The translations under genes and the position numbers were made by a program. Positions 34,383 through 46,600 of a DNA stretch of 64,000 nucleotides are shown here, piece after piece; the first letter of the stretch is position 1, and every line of letters begins with the position of its first letter. The notes beneath the pieces are model-generated. The model was given only the letters and a program-made list of their open reading frames with translations, was not told the DNA's origin and did not search any database. This DNA comes from Buddleja alternifolia (taxonomy: Eukaryota > Streptophyta > Magnoliopsida > Lamiales > Scrophulariaceae), in assembly GCA_019426215.1 (NCBI GenBank), contig CM033391.1:11458708-11522707 (forward strand), written 5' to 3'.

Positions 34383-36215
34383 GTTGGAGTGGTAAAGATA
34401 TTTTCTAATAACATAAGATATAAGTACAATGAAATTTATTGTTGTTGACGGCAAGTCGTAACTAGCTAATTTGTAGAGTAAAGTTTTGAAAGATATTTTC
34501 TCATAACATAAGATATATGTACAATGAAATTTATTGTTGTTGAGGGCAAGTTGTAACAAGCTAATTTGTAAAGTTTTGATTAATCTTATTAATTCATACA
34601 AATGAAAAATTATTTATTAGCTTAATGTGAAATTTGAAGGAGTTTTTTATAATACATATATTTCGTATATTTATTGACTGAAAGAATTCGAAATTTGTTT
34701 TTAATTATTGTTTTTATTGTTTTTATAATTATACAATTATTAGTTTTAATAAAATTACTTAATTAAGTTAACTATAGATAGGCAATAGTTATTAATTAAA
34801 TTATTTTTAACCATAAAATGAATTATTTAATTTTTCTTTAAATGTCATGCATGTGCGCATATGAGCTAGGTTCTTATTTAATTCCGATGCGTACATTGTT
34901 TGGGGCTTATTGTTGAATCAATTTCCCAACAACTGGTATCAGAGTCAGGCTCTTGATATGTACATCTGAAACATATTGACATGATTGCATGTTTTTAAAG
35001 TAGATGATAATATGAAAAATTATGGAATTTGATTCTACATATTAATGCTTTTAACATGTATTATTTGTTATAATTAAAGCATGCTTGTTTGATTGGATGA
35101 ATTGTTTAAATTGTTAGCATTAATATATTTATTTATATTCAGCATGATAGATATGATTTGATTTATTGTGTTATTTGAACTGTTGGATAAATTGTGTCAG
35201 TTATATGTTTAAATTTTTATTTTTGACGTAATGATTGAGTGGAGTGTTTCAAAAATTATTATATATATATATATATATTGAAATAAATAGTTCAAATGTT
35301 GGATTATTGCTTGACTAATTTTGAAAATTCTAATTTGAGTAAAACTCATAGTTTATTTAATTATGTTGATGTTATCATTATGTGATAATGTAAAATCCAC
35401 AACTTTCAAAATATCAAGTGAGTAGCGAGATTCAAGAGTTGAATTCTCACCGCCCCCATTATTGGTCTAATAGTATAGTTAGTAAATATTATTCCTTGAC
35501 GAATGTATCTGCTTACAGTTACAAGATTAGATTCATGATGAATAGATAGAAATATGTGTAAATGAGTGTGATCTCACTGTCGTGGAGTATCTCAAATACC
35601 ATATGAAAGTCTAAGTAATGGTGTGCACTTGATTGGGACGACATATTAGCCTCCCCTATAAGAGCTCTGTTATGTCATTCGAGCTCTGTTATATCATCCC
35701 AAAGGCTGAAGATGTAAATGGTGGGTTAATAATGTTTAGTAAGAGTTATAAGAAAAAAACATATTAACTAAGAAATGTTTTCGCCTAAACTTATTATATT
35801 TTTTAATTATGTTGCAAGAAAGAAAAATGTGGAATTTTAGGTCACCATTGCATGCATAAAATTATGGTTATGTGGACTTCATATTTTTTCGATTGCTTGT
35901 GAAATTTTTGGACTTATAACTTGTTTGTAATTTTTCAATTTCATAAATGGCATCTATTAATCTTCTGCAATTTATCGTTAAGAATAATAAACTCCTTGGA
36001 CCTAATTATGCTGAGTGGAAAATGAACCTCGAAATTGTGTTTATCCACGATGAGCACAAGTTTGTTCTTAGTGATCTATGTCCTCCTGTTCTTCCTACCA
36101 ATGCATCACAAGCTATTTTTTTTTTTTTGAAATGTCATGCATGTAAGTGTAAGAGTAAGGTTCTTATTTAATTCCAATGCGTACACTTTTTTTTGGTTGT
36201 TTTTGAAGTAATTTC
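34383..36215 (+). mobile_element. Copia retrotransposon remnant (LTR, primer site, gag start, LTR end)
   Basis: A probable LTR starting TGTTGGAGTGG at 34383 ends CCCAACA near 34932. It is followed by an initiator-Met primer site (CTGGTATCAGAGTCAGGC, about 34934-34950). A gag start lies at 35947-36115. From about 36128 to 36215 the sequence resembles the LTR end (GTTCTTATTTAATTCCAATG against GTTCTTATTTAATTCCGATG at 34871). Most of the internal region is therefore deleted. The LTR contains a tandem duplication of 95 bp (34396-34490, 34491-34580). Confidence 0.65.
35947..36115 (+). pseudogene. N-terminal fragment of a copia Gag
   Basis: MASINLLQFIVKNNKLLGPN, followed by a YAEWKMNLEIV segment, matches the N-terminus of a familiar copia gag type. 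After about 56 residues it is cut at a T run (36117-36129) and joins LTR-like sequence. No product is expected. Confidence 0.75.
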
Positions 36216-36814
36216 CCGAGAGAAATATCTTGAATTAAGAAGACATTTGATATTTTTCAATGATACAAGGGCATTGCTTCCTGTCTATTTAATCAGAAGA
36301 GACAGTTTCCCAGTGGTGTTGATAGAGTCAGTACTATATAAAAAAGGCAACTAAATTGGCACGAAAAGAAAATAATTTTTTTTTTTATCATGAAAAGAAA
36401 AGAAATTGAATCATGAGAAAGACAAGACAATTGAATGCAGTAACAGGGTACAAGTACAACAACGACAGCAAACTCAATATTCCACCACTTATCTTACCTA
36501 ACATACATGGGACTTTATTCTTCAAGCTCAATATTCCACCACTTATCTTACCAAACATACATGGGACTTTATTCTACTTACATAATACCATTTTACAATC
36601 TTATAGAATATAGTCCAAAATGCATGTGTAGTCGGTCCAAAATCGAAGCTATTATATTTATCCGGATTAGGATTATTTTACTTTTCGCGATTCTATAAGA
36701 CGTAGCTCAAATTGACTGAACTACGTAATTTTTTTTTATCTGTTTAGTAATTTATTTTTTGCTTTAATCTAAGATATCTAAATTGTCAGTCTAACTAAAA
36801 GTAGGTGTTAAGAG
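36216..36814. other. Intergenic sequence with a 54-bp tandem duplication
   Basis: 36473-36526 and 36527-36580 repeat each other (CTCAATATTCCACCACTTAT). The rest is AT-rich without a supported gene. Confidence 0.6.
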
Positions 36815-37783
36815 TGTTAGATTGGAGAAAATTTCGTAGGAAACTTGTATTATTGAGTAATATATTTATATAGATACATGTACTTGGTAAACAAGAAATT
36901 CTAACTATAAATAAGGAAAAAAGATAAATACAAGAAAATATAAAGAAACATAAATTAACATAAATACCAGAAAGATATGAAAATATATTATATTATCCAA
37001 CACTCCCCCGCAGTCAAAACGTGAGAGTCTTGAACGTTGAGATAAAAGACCAAAGAAATCCGGTTCTAGAGAATTTGAGAAGAAAACTACGACAAAAATA
37101 AAATGTGGCGGCGGCCTTAATAAGCAGCAGCGGCGGCTCTAAGTCCTCGTTTTTCAAGAGTGAGCGGCGACAACTAACAAAACTAAAGGCGGCGGCGGCT
37201 AAGCGCGGTGCCCCGCGGTCAAAGAGTGAAGGCGGCGGCATAAAATAAAAAGACGGCGGCTCCAAGTCCTCGTTTCCCAAGGGTGAGCGGCGGCAACTAA
37301 CAAAACTAAAGGCGGCGGCGGCTAAGCGCGGCCGCCCGCGGCCAAAGAGAGAAGGCAGGGCGGAGCCGCGGGCGGAGGCCATAAAAAAAAAAAAAGAAGA
37401 GAAAACGAGATAAGGGAGAAGAAGCTGACAGCGACGGCGACATAGAGAAAGGGCGGCAATGGCCATAGGAGAAAGAAAGAAAAAAGAAATTAGATAAAAA
37501 AACACTAAACTAGATAAGGGGCGCCGGACGGGGACGGGGACGACGACTTCAAAATGGCAGCAAAGCGAGAGATCGAGAGACCATGACTCTGATACCATAT
37601 TAGATTAGAAAAAACCTCGTGAAGAACTTGTATTATTGAGTAACATATTTATATAGATACATGTATTTGGTAAACAAGAAATCCTAACTATAAACAAGGA
37701 AAAGATAAATACAAGAAAACATAAATAAGCCTAAATTAACATAAATACTAGAAAGATATGAAAATATATTATATTATCCAACA
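36815..37783 (-). mobile_element. Miniature LTR retrotransposon (TRIM-like), 969 bp
   Basis: Near-identical LTRs of 188 bp (36815-37002) and 186 bp (37598-37783) flank a 595-bp core. On the minus strand the LTR begins TGTTGGATAAT; an initiator-Met primer site (TGGTATCAGAGTCATGG) follows the right LTR directly, and a polypurine tract (TGCGGGGGAG) precedes the left one. AAGAG lies at the left border (36810-36814) and, one base off, at the right (37785-37789). The core is GC-rich with GGC triplets, unlike everything around it, and has an internal tandem duplication. It encodes no gag or pol, so enzymes of other copia elements must move it. Confidence 0.85.
37131..37380. repeat. About 125-bp tandem duplication in the TRIM core
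   Basis: Two copies, about 37131-37255 and 37256-37380, share GGCGGCTCYAAGTCCTCGTT and TAAAGGCGGCGGCGGCTAAG. The minus-strand reading frame over this region (37014-37598) accordingly contains the repeated phrase RLAAAAFSFVSCRRS. It shows no known domain. Confidence 0.85.
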
Positions 37784-39320
37784 AAAGAGTTGTTGAATTA
37801 TTTGATTCAAACTTATCAAAACAAATAAGCAGACTTGGTCTTACTAATTTAATAGTTCTTTATCACTCAAATCCTTTGATCTAAATACAAAGGTAACGAA
37901 AAATAAACCGAAAATTACATCAAGTCCCCCCTCACTTTAATGCAAATTACTTAAAAATCCAGTCGAGTTTTTAAAATTACACAAACCACTCATGTCATAA
38001 CATACACTCTTACCAATACACTTTCTAAGATTTTTTTCGACCCTAAAAACGCTGATGTCATTCAAAAAAGACTTGAATAACCTCATTTTACACTTGGGTT
38101 GATCGAGACCAATTTTGGTCAATTTTCTTATGACAATAATACTCCTATGTTATGTATTGTGTAATTACGTAACATTGCAGGGTTGTTGTTGCAGTGTAAA
38201 AATGTGAATAATTCAGATAGTTTAATGTTTTTACCCCTTGTAGTTATTAGTAGATGAACAAGTTTATTTTTTGTGACAAGTGAACATCAAGTATTGCATC
38301 TTATAAGTAATTCGTAGTAACATTCTCCACTATAGCATGCTGCTACTATATAATCAATGACCAACTCCCAACACCAATCTAGGAGAGACGTTATTTAATC
38401 CTTATAAAACCAATTTTTAGATTAATTGTTTACCACTGAATCACAAAAAAAAAAAAAAAACCTTGGATAAAGAATTAAGTTTATTTCGTTGTATATTTGA
38501 CAAAGCTAAAAACATAAAAGGTGGATATGAGATCTTGTGCCACATAAATATCATGAGCTGGACGATTATTTATTTGGCCAATTATGGTCTCTGAGTTAAT
38601 ACGATGGTGGCACATTGTACAACGACTATAGTTTCGATATATAATTCTCTAGTGAATGTTTTTTTGTTTGATGAACTTGAACGCCAACATCATGGTGTAA
38701 GTTCTGATATATGAGTGTCGAATAAATAAATGTAAAAGTAACGAGGAATATTAATTAAAGTCTAATAATAATAATAATGATAATGATAATATAATTTGCA
38801 CATCCAATAATGTACATCATATTGCCACGATGATTTCACGTCACCACATGACTACAGAAATTAATAGGAATAATTGTAACGATTTTCCCTTAAGTTAGAC
38901 CAAAATACATACCTTTTCTGCTTTATGCATAATTACAATGACGCCTATTCTTTAGCATAATCTTTTAAATTCTTAGACTTGTGAGATCTTACGATTCGAG
39001 AGTTTTTCATTAATGGCAAATTCTGAAAGTACAGAATCAAAGAAAAAGGTGGTTTAAACATCAAGTACATAATACTTTAAATTAATTGAGTACTTTAATG
39101 TGATCATATGTAATACCCTACATGGTGGCTCCAAGAATTCAATTCTCAGAAAATTTCCACTAAACAAAGTGTTAAAATATAATAAAAAATATATCTATTT
39201 TGGTGGACCTTACATATGTTTAAATATTGTGTGTGGTGAATTTTTGTTGGGTGTTGAATTTCCAAGAGCAACCAAGTATCACCCCTACTCTAGCATATGC
39301 TTTAACATTTTGACCAACAA
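37784..39320. other. AT-rich intergenic region
   Basis: No gene recognised. It contains poly(A) at 38444-38461 and a short AAT/GAT repeat near 38765-38795. One 79-codon frame (39100-39339, plus) has no recognisable features. Confidence 0.5.
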
Positions 39321-39506
39321 GGTCCAGCACAGTTGGTAGATAGCTGTGTTTCTTAAGCATTTGTCCAGGGTTCGATTCCTGGCGGTGTGTATGAAAAAGG
39401 CTTTGTTGGGAGAGGCAAAACCCACTTCTGTGATCTCTACGCCTCGAAGGGAAATAGTTTCCGATATCCGGATGGGGAAAACCTAGTATATACCCAAAAA
39501 AAAAAA
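39321..39506 (+). mobile_element. tRNA-derived SINE
   Basis: The head looks like a tRNA gene: an A-box-like segment (AGCACAGTTGGTAGA, about 39325-39339) and a perfect B box (GGTTCGATTCC, 39369-39379) 30 bp apart, the internal RNA polymerase III promoter. An about 100-nt unrelated body follows and it ends in an A run (39496-39506). Length and layout fit plant SINEs, which are copied by LINE enzymes. A clear target duplication was not found. Confidence 0.82.
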
Positions 39507-39543
39507 CAATTTGGCGTACCTTCTAGCCTTCTAGGATAAAATG

Positions 39544-39683
39544 GGGCCATGATCTCGGCCCAACTTTGGCCGTTGGATACCCAATAGGGGGGGGGGGGGG
39601 TCATTTAGCAAAATAACACCCTCACTCCCCGATTTGTTGATCCAATGGTCAAAGCTAGACCGAGACCCGGCATAAAATTTTCC
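39544..39683. mobile_element. Small Mutator-like MITE, 140 bp
   Basis: Two arms are inverted copies (GATCTCGGCCCAACTTTGGCC on the left; GGTCAAAGCTAGACCGAGAC on the right). They are flanked by the perfect 9-bp duplication GATAAAATG (39535-39543, 39684-39692), the length made by Mutator-type elements. The loop holds a run of G (39587-39600). Confidence 0.7.
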
Positions 39684-39692
39684 GATAAAATG

Positions 39693-40913
39693 AATGGTCC
39701 AAATTGTACACCTGTAAATTTTAGGGAAAAGTTTTGTACATGTTTAAGTTGTAAAAGATAATTATATAAAAAAGGATTAGTAATAGATAATCAAATCAAA
39801 GAATACGAGGTAAATTTTAAAAATTAAATATCAAAATTTAAATATTCAATTCTTTTGGGTGCTTTCATTGTGGTATTTTTTTTTTTTTTTTTTTGTAATA
39901 GAAAAAACGTGGATCGTTTGATCAATGATTAAAAGGCTCATGTTTGCTTTGAGATAATATTTACCAAATTAGTGTGATAAAAAATGCTTTTCCCTTTTAA
40001 CCCTTTTAAAATCGATTTAATTATAGTTCACGCCCTCACATACATAATGGCAAAGATGGTCCACGAAAATTGTCAACCTCTGACTAAGTCACCTCAAGGG
40101 TAACAATGGATTTAAAAAATTAAATTAAATTAAATTGGTTGTTATCATTTTCTGTTAAAAAGTTAATTGATGGGCCTATTTTCTAATACGAAGGCTAACG
40201 GGGAAGGAGGTGTTAGTAATTTCACATAAGTCAGAAAAGATGCTTAAATGTTAGCCTAACTTACAAGGAAGATTATGGTAGTCACCCCAAATTCATATAA
40301 TGTTCTGTTTTATGATTAATGGTTTAATATACAAGCAGAACCCACAAAAATAGAAAGAAAAAAAAAAAAAAAAAACATGAGAGAGCTGCTTATTTAGGAC
40401 AACTTTAACAAAACACTGTAAAATTTATAAAGGCTCATATGTGGAGAAGTGAGGCCCAACTCACAGTACCTATGAAGGGAAACTAAAATTTAGAAGCCCA
40501 GACTAAAGCCCTGTTTGGGAAAAACTGAAAAAAGTGCTGAATGTTTTTGCTGAATTTAAGATGTTTTTTGTTGTTTGGTTTAACTGATCGTACTTCTGTT
40601 TTTTTGGAAAAAAGTTCAAAATAAATTGTATATGACTACTTCTACCAGCCTTTTCAATTTCTTTTACTTTTGAACAAGTTTTGCAAATAAACTTAACTGT
40701 AACTTTCTAGCACTTTTACGACTTTTTTTTTTAAAATTCAATATTTCTTTAAAAGCACAACTTTTTTAATATCAGGGTTTAAGAATCCGATTCCAAACTT
40801 GACTTCCCTAGACATCTCAAAACTCTTCTCAGATAAATTGGTCTCTACTCTATAAGAAGTGCTCCAAATCTCATAATATATAATTTTTGTGTGAGTTTCC
40901 GATATAAATATAG
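39693..40913. other. AT-rich intergenic region
   Basis: Long T run at 39879-39894, A run at about 40356-40374. Nothing coding recognised. Confidence 0.5.
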
Positions 40914-41057
40914 GTAAATGATATTGGCACTCCAAAAGTGTTATTGGCACTCCAAAAGTGTTATTGGCACTCCACTATTCAATATAAATTTCATTTTAAA
41001 AATACTGAAAAGTGGAGCCCCAGTAGTAATTTTTGGAGTGCTAATTTCAACTCCCAT
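40914..41057. mobile_element. Short relative of the GATATTGGCACTCC MITE family
   Basis: It opens AAATGATATTGGCACTCC and contains a 20-bp unit (TTATTGGCACTCCAAAAGTG) repeated about two and a half times from 40923 to 40973. It then has the inverted-type end AAAAGTGGAGCCCCAGTAGT. These words are the ends of the two larger elements at 41187 and 60476. Confidence 0.5.
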
Positions 41058-41186
41058 AAATATAATATGGATTTTAGCTGCAAATTTTTTAGAACATTTA
41101 GATTTCTAATTTGTATAATTTCGTAAATTTATTCGAGAGACTTTTATGCATGCTCACATAATCTCACTGATTTATGATTAAGTTAT

Positions 41187-43103
41187 GGGGAATGATATTG
41201 ACACTCCAAAAATTACTATAAGAGCTCCAATTTCAAATTTTATATTAAACTATGACAAAAATGCCCATAAATTCTAAATTATATTATAGTATTTAAAGTT
41301 GTATTCCTAATCTACCCTGATGCCATTAAAATATAACAAACATATTTTGGTTGCAAAGGGGACTGGCGGTGGTATACCACCATATACCTTATCTTCACCA
41401 CCACCAATAGAATTTGTCATATTTTGTCTTAAACTTTTTTTTCTTTAGCTAATTCATGAAGCATACACATAATATAGGTAACACTGTGATGTAATACCAA
41501 CCAAAATAATGAACTTGAACTAGAATTTATTCTATCTTGTAAGAGAACAAACTTCATATTATAAATTAGATAAAAGTGTTAAACTAATAAGGTCTTAAAT
41601 AACTAAGCGGAAAAAAAAAAAGAAACAATAAGGTCTTAAATATAGTCTAGAAAACAAAGGAGAACACTTCACTCTCTGTATATTGACGTCAAGCCAACAA
41701 CTTTAAATTTTTATTCTTGCAATAATTTTAGTACGCTACAACTGTTGCGTGTTAAGAAGTGCTCAAATCATAGGAGAACACTTCATTCTTTGCATATTAA
41801 CATCAAGCTAATAACTTTAAATTTTTATTCTTGCAGTAATTTTGGCATGCTACAACCATTGCTTGTAAAGAAGTGCTCAAATCAAGTTTTGCCCTAATAA
41901 AATGGAGAAATAAAATTATTAGAAGTGTCTATAGACTTTTCAATATCCATATAAATAGACAAAGTATAAAATCATATACACAAAACACCAAAAAAAGAGA
42001 ATTTTACTTTAAGGTACTTAAATGTTCCAGACGGCAGAACTTCTCCTACATGTTTTGAACATAGATTTTGTAGCAGCGCAATTCTAACATATTGATTGGC
42101 ACAGTATCGAAACAAAATGTGGATAGACTAGATCCTCCGTTGTGATAGGTCTGTTCAACTCATATCCCTCTCAATCGTTCTTTTCCATATCTACCAAAGG
42201 AGATGAATTAATAAAACTAGAAAAAGAAAAGCTAAAAAACTTAAAACTAAACCAAGACTTTTAACAATGAATCATTAGCATGTAAAAACCAATTATAATT
42301 AAGAACACCGTACATTTAAATAATAAGCATAAAATTTCAATGATATATAGTGATTGGCATATAATTATTACAAGGGGCAGAGGCATATAACCATTTTTAA
42401 CTTGGACATTCATAGTCTTTTTCTTCTTCTTGTATAAGTGACCATCCATACTCAGGAAGATTAAAATTTATAGAAACAAAGAACTATGTCTTAGTTAATT
42501 ATTTGAATCAAGACTTTTTAAAACTTTTAAGAACAACAAAACAACTTATGATATGAAAATTGAGTGACTAATCTTACAATAAATAGTAAACAAAGCAAAA
42601 GAATAGCACTAAAATATTATATAAAGCTAAAATTTGATTTTACGAAGTTTAAAGGAGAAAGTTACCACTTCCATCGATCTAAGATGAATTGCATGCATGT
42701 TAGAATTCTAAAATTTGTTCAATACTTTTTGTATTCACCAATTCAAGTATCTCATTCAACGTGGAAACAACTTCCTAAACGTATTCAATATAACATTATT
42801 TTTCTCCATTGTTATGGTTTTATTTAGCATAAAAGATATGATGAAGTGGTGGACAAACTGTGCAACTTAATTAATATTAAAGTAGAGTTTAGGTATAGAG
42901 TGGAATTAAATTGGAGATTTGGCGGCATACGTGAGGATTAAGAAAAGATGAAAAGAGTACTATGAGAATTAAGGGGCATATTAGTCTTATAAACTTATAA
43001 CTATTGTTTTTTATTTAAAGATGGATATTTTTATTATTTTTTTAGAAAAAGAAATCAAAGTGGAGCTTCTATAATAATTTTTGCAGCTCCAGTATTATTC
43101 CCC
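41187..43103. mobile_element. Mutator-like non-autonomous element, 1.9 kb
   Basis: The left end GGGGAATGATATTGACACTC and the inverted right end GGGGAATAATACTGGAGCTG form long terminal repeats, continuing with ATTACTATAAGAGCTCCA against ATTATTATAGAAGCTCCA. The flanks TTAAGTTAT (41178-41186) and TTAAGTTTT (43104-43112) match at 8 of 9 positions, a Mutator-like 9-bp duplication. No transposase frame is seen. A direct repeat of about 140 bp occurs inside (about 41655 and 41772, GGAGAACACTTCA). Confidence 0.75.
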
Positions 43104-43112
43104 TTAAGTTTT

Positions 43113-43498
43113 TAGAATTGGGACGATTTGTAAGGATTCTCCATAAAGGGATCCAGCATTATAATATCTTCTTCTTTTTTGCTTCTTTTTTTGAAAAAAA
43201 AAAAACAAAAATAGCAATAAATGTTATTTGGTAAAAAAAATTATCCACACATACAAAAACATTATTATTTTTCAGCTATCACCTAAAAATTTGCTTCAAT
43301 CAAATAAATTTAAGGTACACAAGAATTAGATAATTGAAAATGAAAAGGTATTTACTTTTTATTATATTCTTTGTTATAACAAGATCATTTCGAGTTGAAT
43401 CAGTTTTTCAAGTTAGGCGAACTCATCCTATAGATAGATAAATAGAATTTAAGCACAAGAGTGTGTTTAGAGAATTAAATGTATGCTAAACTTATAAT
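43113..43498. other. Unassigned AT-rich sequence
   Basis: No coding or repeat signal beyond A/T runs. It ends at the target duplication of the next element. Confidence 0.5.
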
Positions 43499-43503
43499 AC
43501 TAT

Positions 43504-43686
43504 TAAAATAAACTAAGAATAGTTTGTGGAAGAAAATATGTATATCTTCATTCATATGTCTGCGAGGGTTTACAGCAGAAGCAAAATATATACAAAGCCA
43601 AGGAGACCTAAACAAGGAAACTTCTACAGCTAGGAAACAACTTAAATACAACATAAGGAAACATATATGTACACGTATTTATAATA
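43504..43686 (-). repeat. 3' LTR of the compact copia element
   Basis: 183 bp, matching 48121-48303 except for GGAGACC against GCAGACC and CAGCTAGG against CAGTTAGG. Confidence 0.94.
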
Positions 43687-43693
43687 CTCCCCC

Positions 43694-46600
43694 TCAAGTT
43701 GGTGCATGCAAATCGTGAATGCCCAACTTGCCGAGTAAAAATAAGAATTGTGAACGACCAAGAGCTTTCGTGAATGGGTCTGCAAGTTGAAGGTTGGATC
43801 GAATGTGTTCAGTAACAATAGTCCCATTTTGAATTTGATCTCGAATGAAATGACAATCGATTTCAATGTGCTTCGTACGTTCATGAAAGACTGGGTTAGC
43901 AGCAATATGAATGGCGGACTTGCTATCACAAAAAAGTGTCATAGGTGCTGTATGTGATACATCCAAGGAAGCCAAAAGAGATTTGAGCCAAAGAAGCTCA
44001 CTTGTTGTCGCGGCCATAGCACGATATTCCGCCTCCGCTGAGGATCGTGAAACGGTGCTTTGTTTCTTCGTTTTCCAAGAGATGGGCGAATTTCCCAACA
44101 TAACGAAATATCCTGTAACTGAACGTCGAGTAATTGGGCAACTAGCCCAATCAGAATCACAACACCCTCGCAGTGTCAAATCACTATTGGCATGAAGTAG
44201 GACCCCTTGCCCCGGGTGTCCTTTAATATAACGTACAACACGTAAAGCAACTTCAAAATGCTCCTTGCGCGGATTATGGGCGAATTGGGATAAGACATGA
44301 ACGGCATATGAGATGTCCGGCCTGGTGATCGTGAGATATATGAGGCGTCCTACGAGACGTCGATAAGAGCCATCATCTTCAAGGAGCTCACTATCGGACA
44401 AGGCAAGTTTGTGACCATGTTCCATAGGGGTGTCGACAGGCTTACAACCACTCAACCCGGTCTCAGTTAAAATGTCCAAAGAATATTTTCGCTGATTGAG
44501 AAAAATTCCCTTGGAGGACCTAGCAACTTCAATGCCCAAGAAATACTTCAAACACCCTAGGTCCTTTATATGAAAACAGTCATGGAGGTAGGATTTAAAA
44601 TTGGAACATGTCGCACCATCATTCCCCATCAAGATGATATCATCCACGTAAACAAGTAGGCCTAAGAACACTCGCCCTTTGTGATAAGTGAACAAAGAAT
44701 AATCAGCCCGTGACTGGACAAAACCATAACGTACAAGTGCATCCTTTAGTTTCGTAAACCAATTTCGTGATGCTTGTCGTAAGCCATAAATAGATTTGCG
44801 CAATCGACAAAACTTTCCACTACGACCACCGTGAAACCCAGGGGGTAAACGCATGTATACCTCCTCGTCCAAATCTCCATGGAGAAATGCATTATTTACA
44901 TCCATCTGATGTAACTCCCATCCTCGTGCGACTGCCACGGAGAGGAAAACACGAACGGACACAAGTTTTGCCATCGGCGCAAAAGTCTCATGGAAATCGA
45001 GACCCTCAACTTGTGTGAATCCCTTCGCCACTAACCGTGCCTTATACCTTTCAATGGTCCCATCAGAGTTATACTTTATTTTATAAACCCACTTACAATT
45101 GATGGGCTTCTTCCCGGGAGGTAAGTATTCCAAAGTCCATGTTTTATTGGCTTCAAGGGCTGCGATCTCCTGAGTCATGGCATCTCGCCATTCAGAACTC
45201 TTTACCGCTTTGACATAACTCGTGGGCTCGCTCATTGATCCAACCGCAGCCAAAAACATGCGATGTTCCTGCGAAAACTTGTCAAAATTCACATAATGAG
45301 CTAAAGGATAGGGCGTACCTGAGGTGCGTTCATGGAGTGGTGGCTCTCGAAGGGGGTCAATATGGGTCTCGAGACTATGAGTAGTAACCGAATTGTGTTT
45401 CCCTGAAACAGCCGAATACACCACATAGTCTTGAAGCCTCACAAGAAGGCGAGTACCCCGTCTTGGTCTAGCCACAGATTCTAAAACCGTGTTCGAATTA
45501 TCCGGTGTATGCACCACATCACCCTGTAAACCCGTGACCTCATCTCCCCTCAATTCGGTATTCTCGAGCCCAACATCATCTCCAACTTCCACTTCGGCCC
45601 CTATCTCATCCACAACACCATTAAATTCATGTGAACCATTTCCGGAGCATGCTGGTTGATGTTCATGAGAAGTGGCAAATGGAAATACATCTTCATGAAA
45701 TGACACATCAAGTGAATGAAAAATTGCACCTTTGTCAATATCATATAATTTCCAAGCCTTTTTACCGTGTGGATATCCAATGAAAACACAACGCCGACTT
45801 CGAGATGCAAACTTGTCTGTTGGTTTTGGTGCATGCCTTGCATAACATAAGCACCCGAAAACCCTAATATGTTCATAAGACGGTTTAACTCCAAACAATA
45901 TTTCGTATGGGGATATTCCTTGTAGCTTAACTGTGGGAGTTCGATTAATCAAGTACACAGTTGTGAGTATGCACTCACCCCAAAAACGAAGTGGTAAATT
46001 AGCTTGGAAACGCAATGCTCGAGCAACCTCAAGTATATTTCGGTGTTTGCGTTCGACACGCCCATTTTGCTGGGGCGTGTGAGCACAACTAGTTTCATGA
46101 ATAATACCCTGTTGACCATAGAAATTGCGCATGTTTGTAGAATCAAATTCCATTCCATTATCACTACGGATCCGCTTAATTGATTTATCAAATTGGGTTT
46201 GGACAAGTTTACAAAAATTAATGAGACATTGAGCAGCTTCCCTTTTTTCTTTAATCAAATAAACCCAGATACACCGACTATGATCATCAACAATTGTCAA
46301 GAAATAATGCGCACCACTACTAGATTCCTTATGATAAGGTCCCCACAAGTCACAATGAATAAGATCGAAACAATTCTCAGCACTTTTATTACTCAAAGGA
46401 AAAACGGAGCGAGTTTGCTTAGCTCGAAAACATGCATCACAAATAATTTTATCAGTCGATCCTAATCTACCTATTTCTGAAATGTAAGATAAATGCTGAC
46501 TTGCTTGGTACCCAAGACGTCGATGCCAAGTTGTGAAAAAATCCCCACGTACTGCCTTCAATGCGAAATGTGCCTTATCAGATGCAAAATAGTAGACCCC

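Noticed and set aside
37014..37598. 194-codon minus-strand frame as a host gene
   Set aside because: It spans the core of a TRIM-like element from polypurine tract to primer site, contains an internal repeat and has no known domain.
40508..40740. AGCCCTGTTTGGG as the start of another PIF-like MITE
   Set aside because: No inverted partner or matching target duplication was found downstream.
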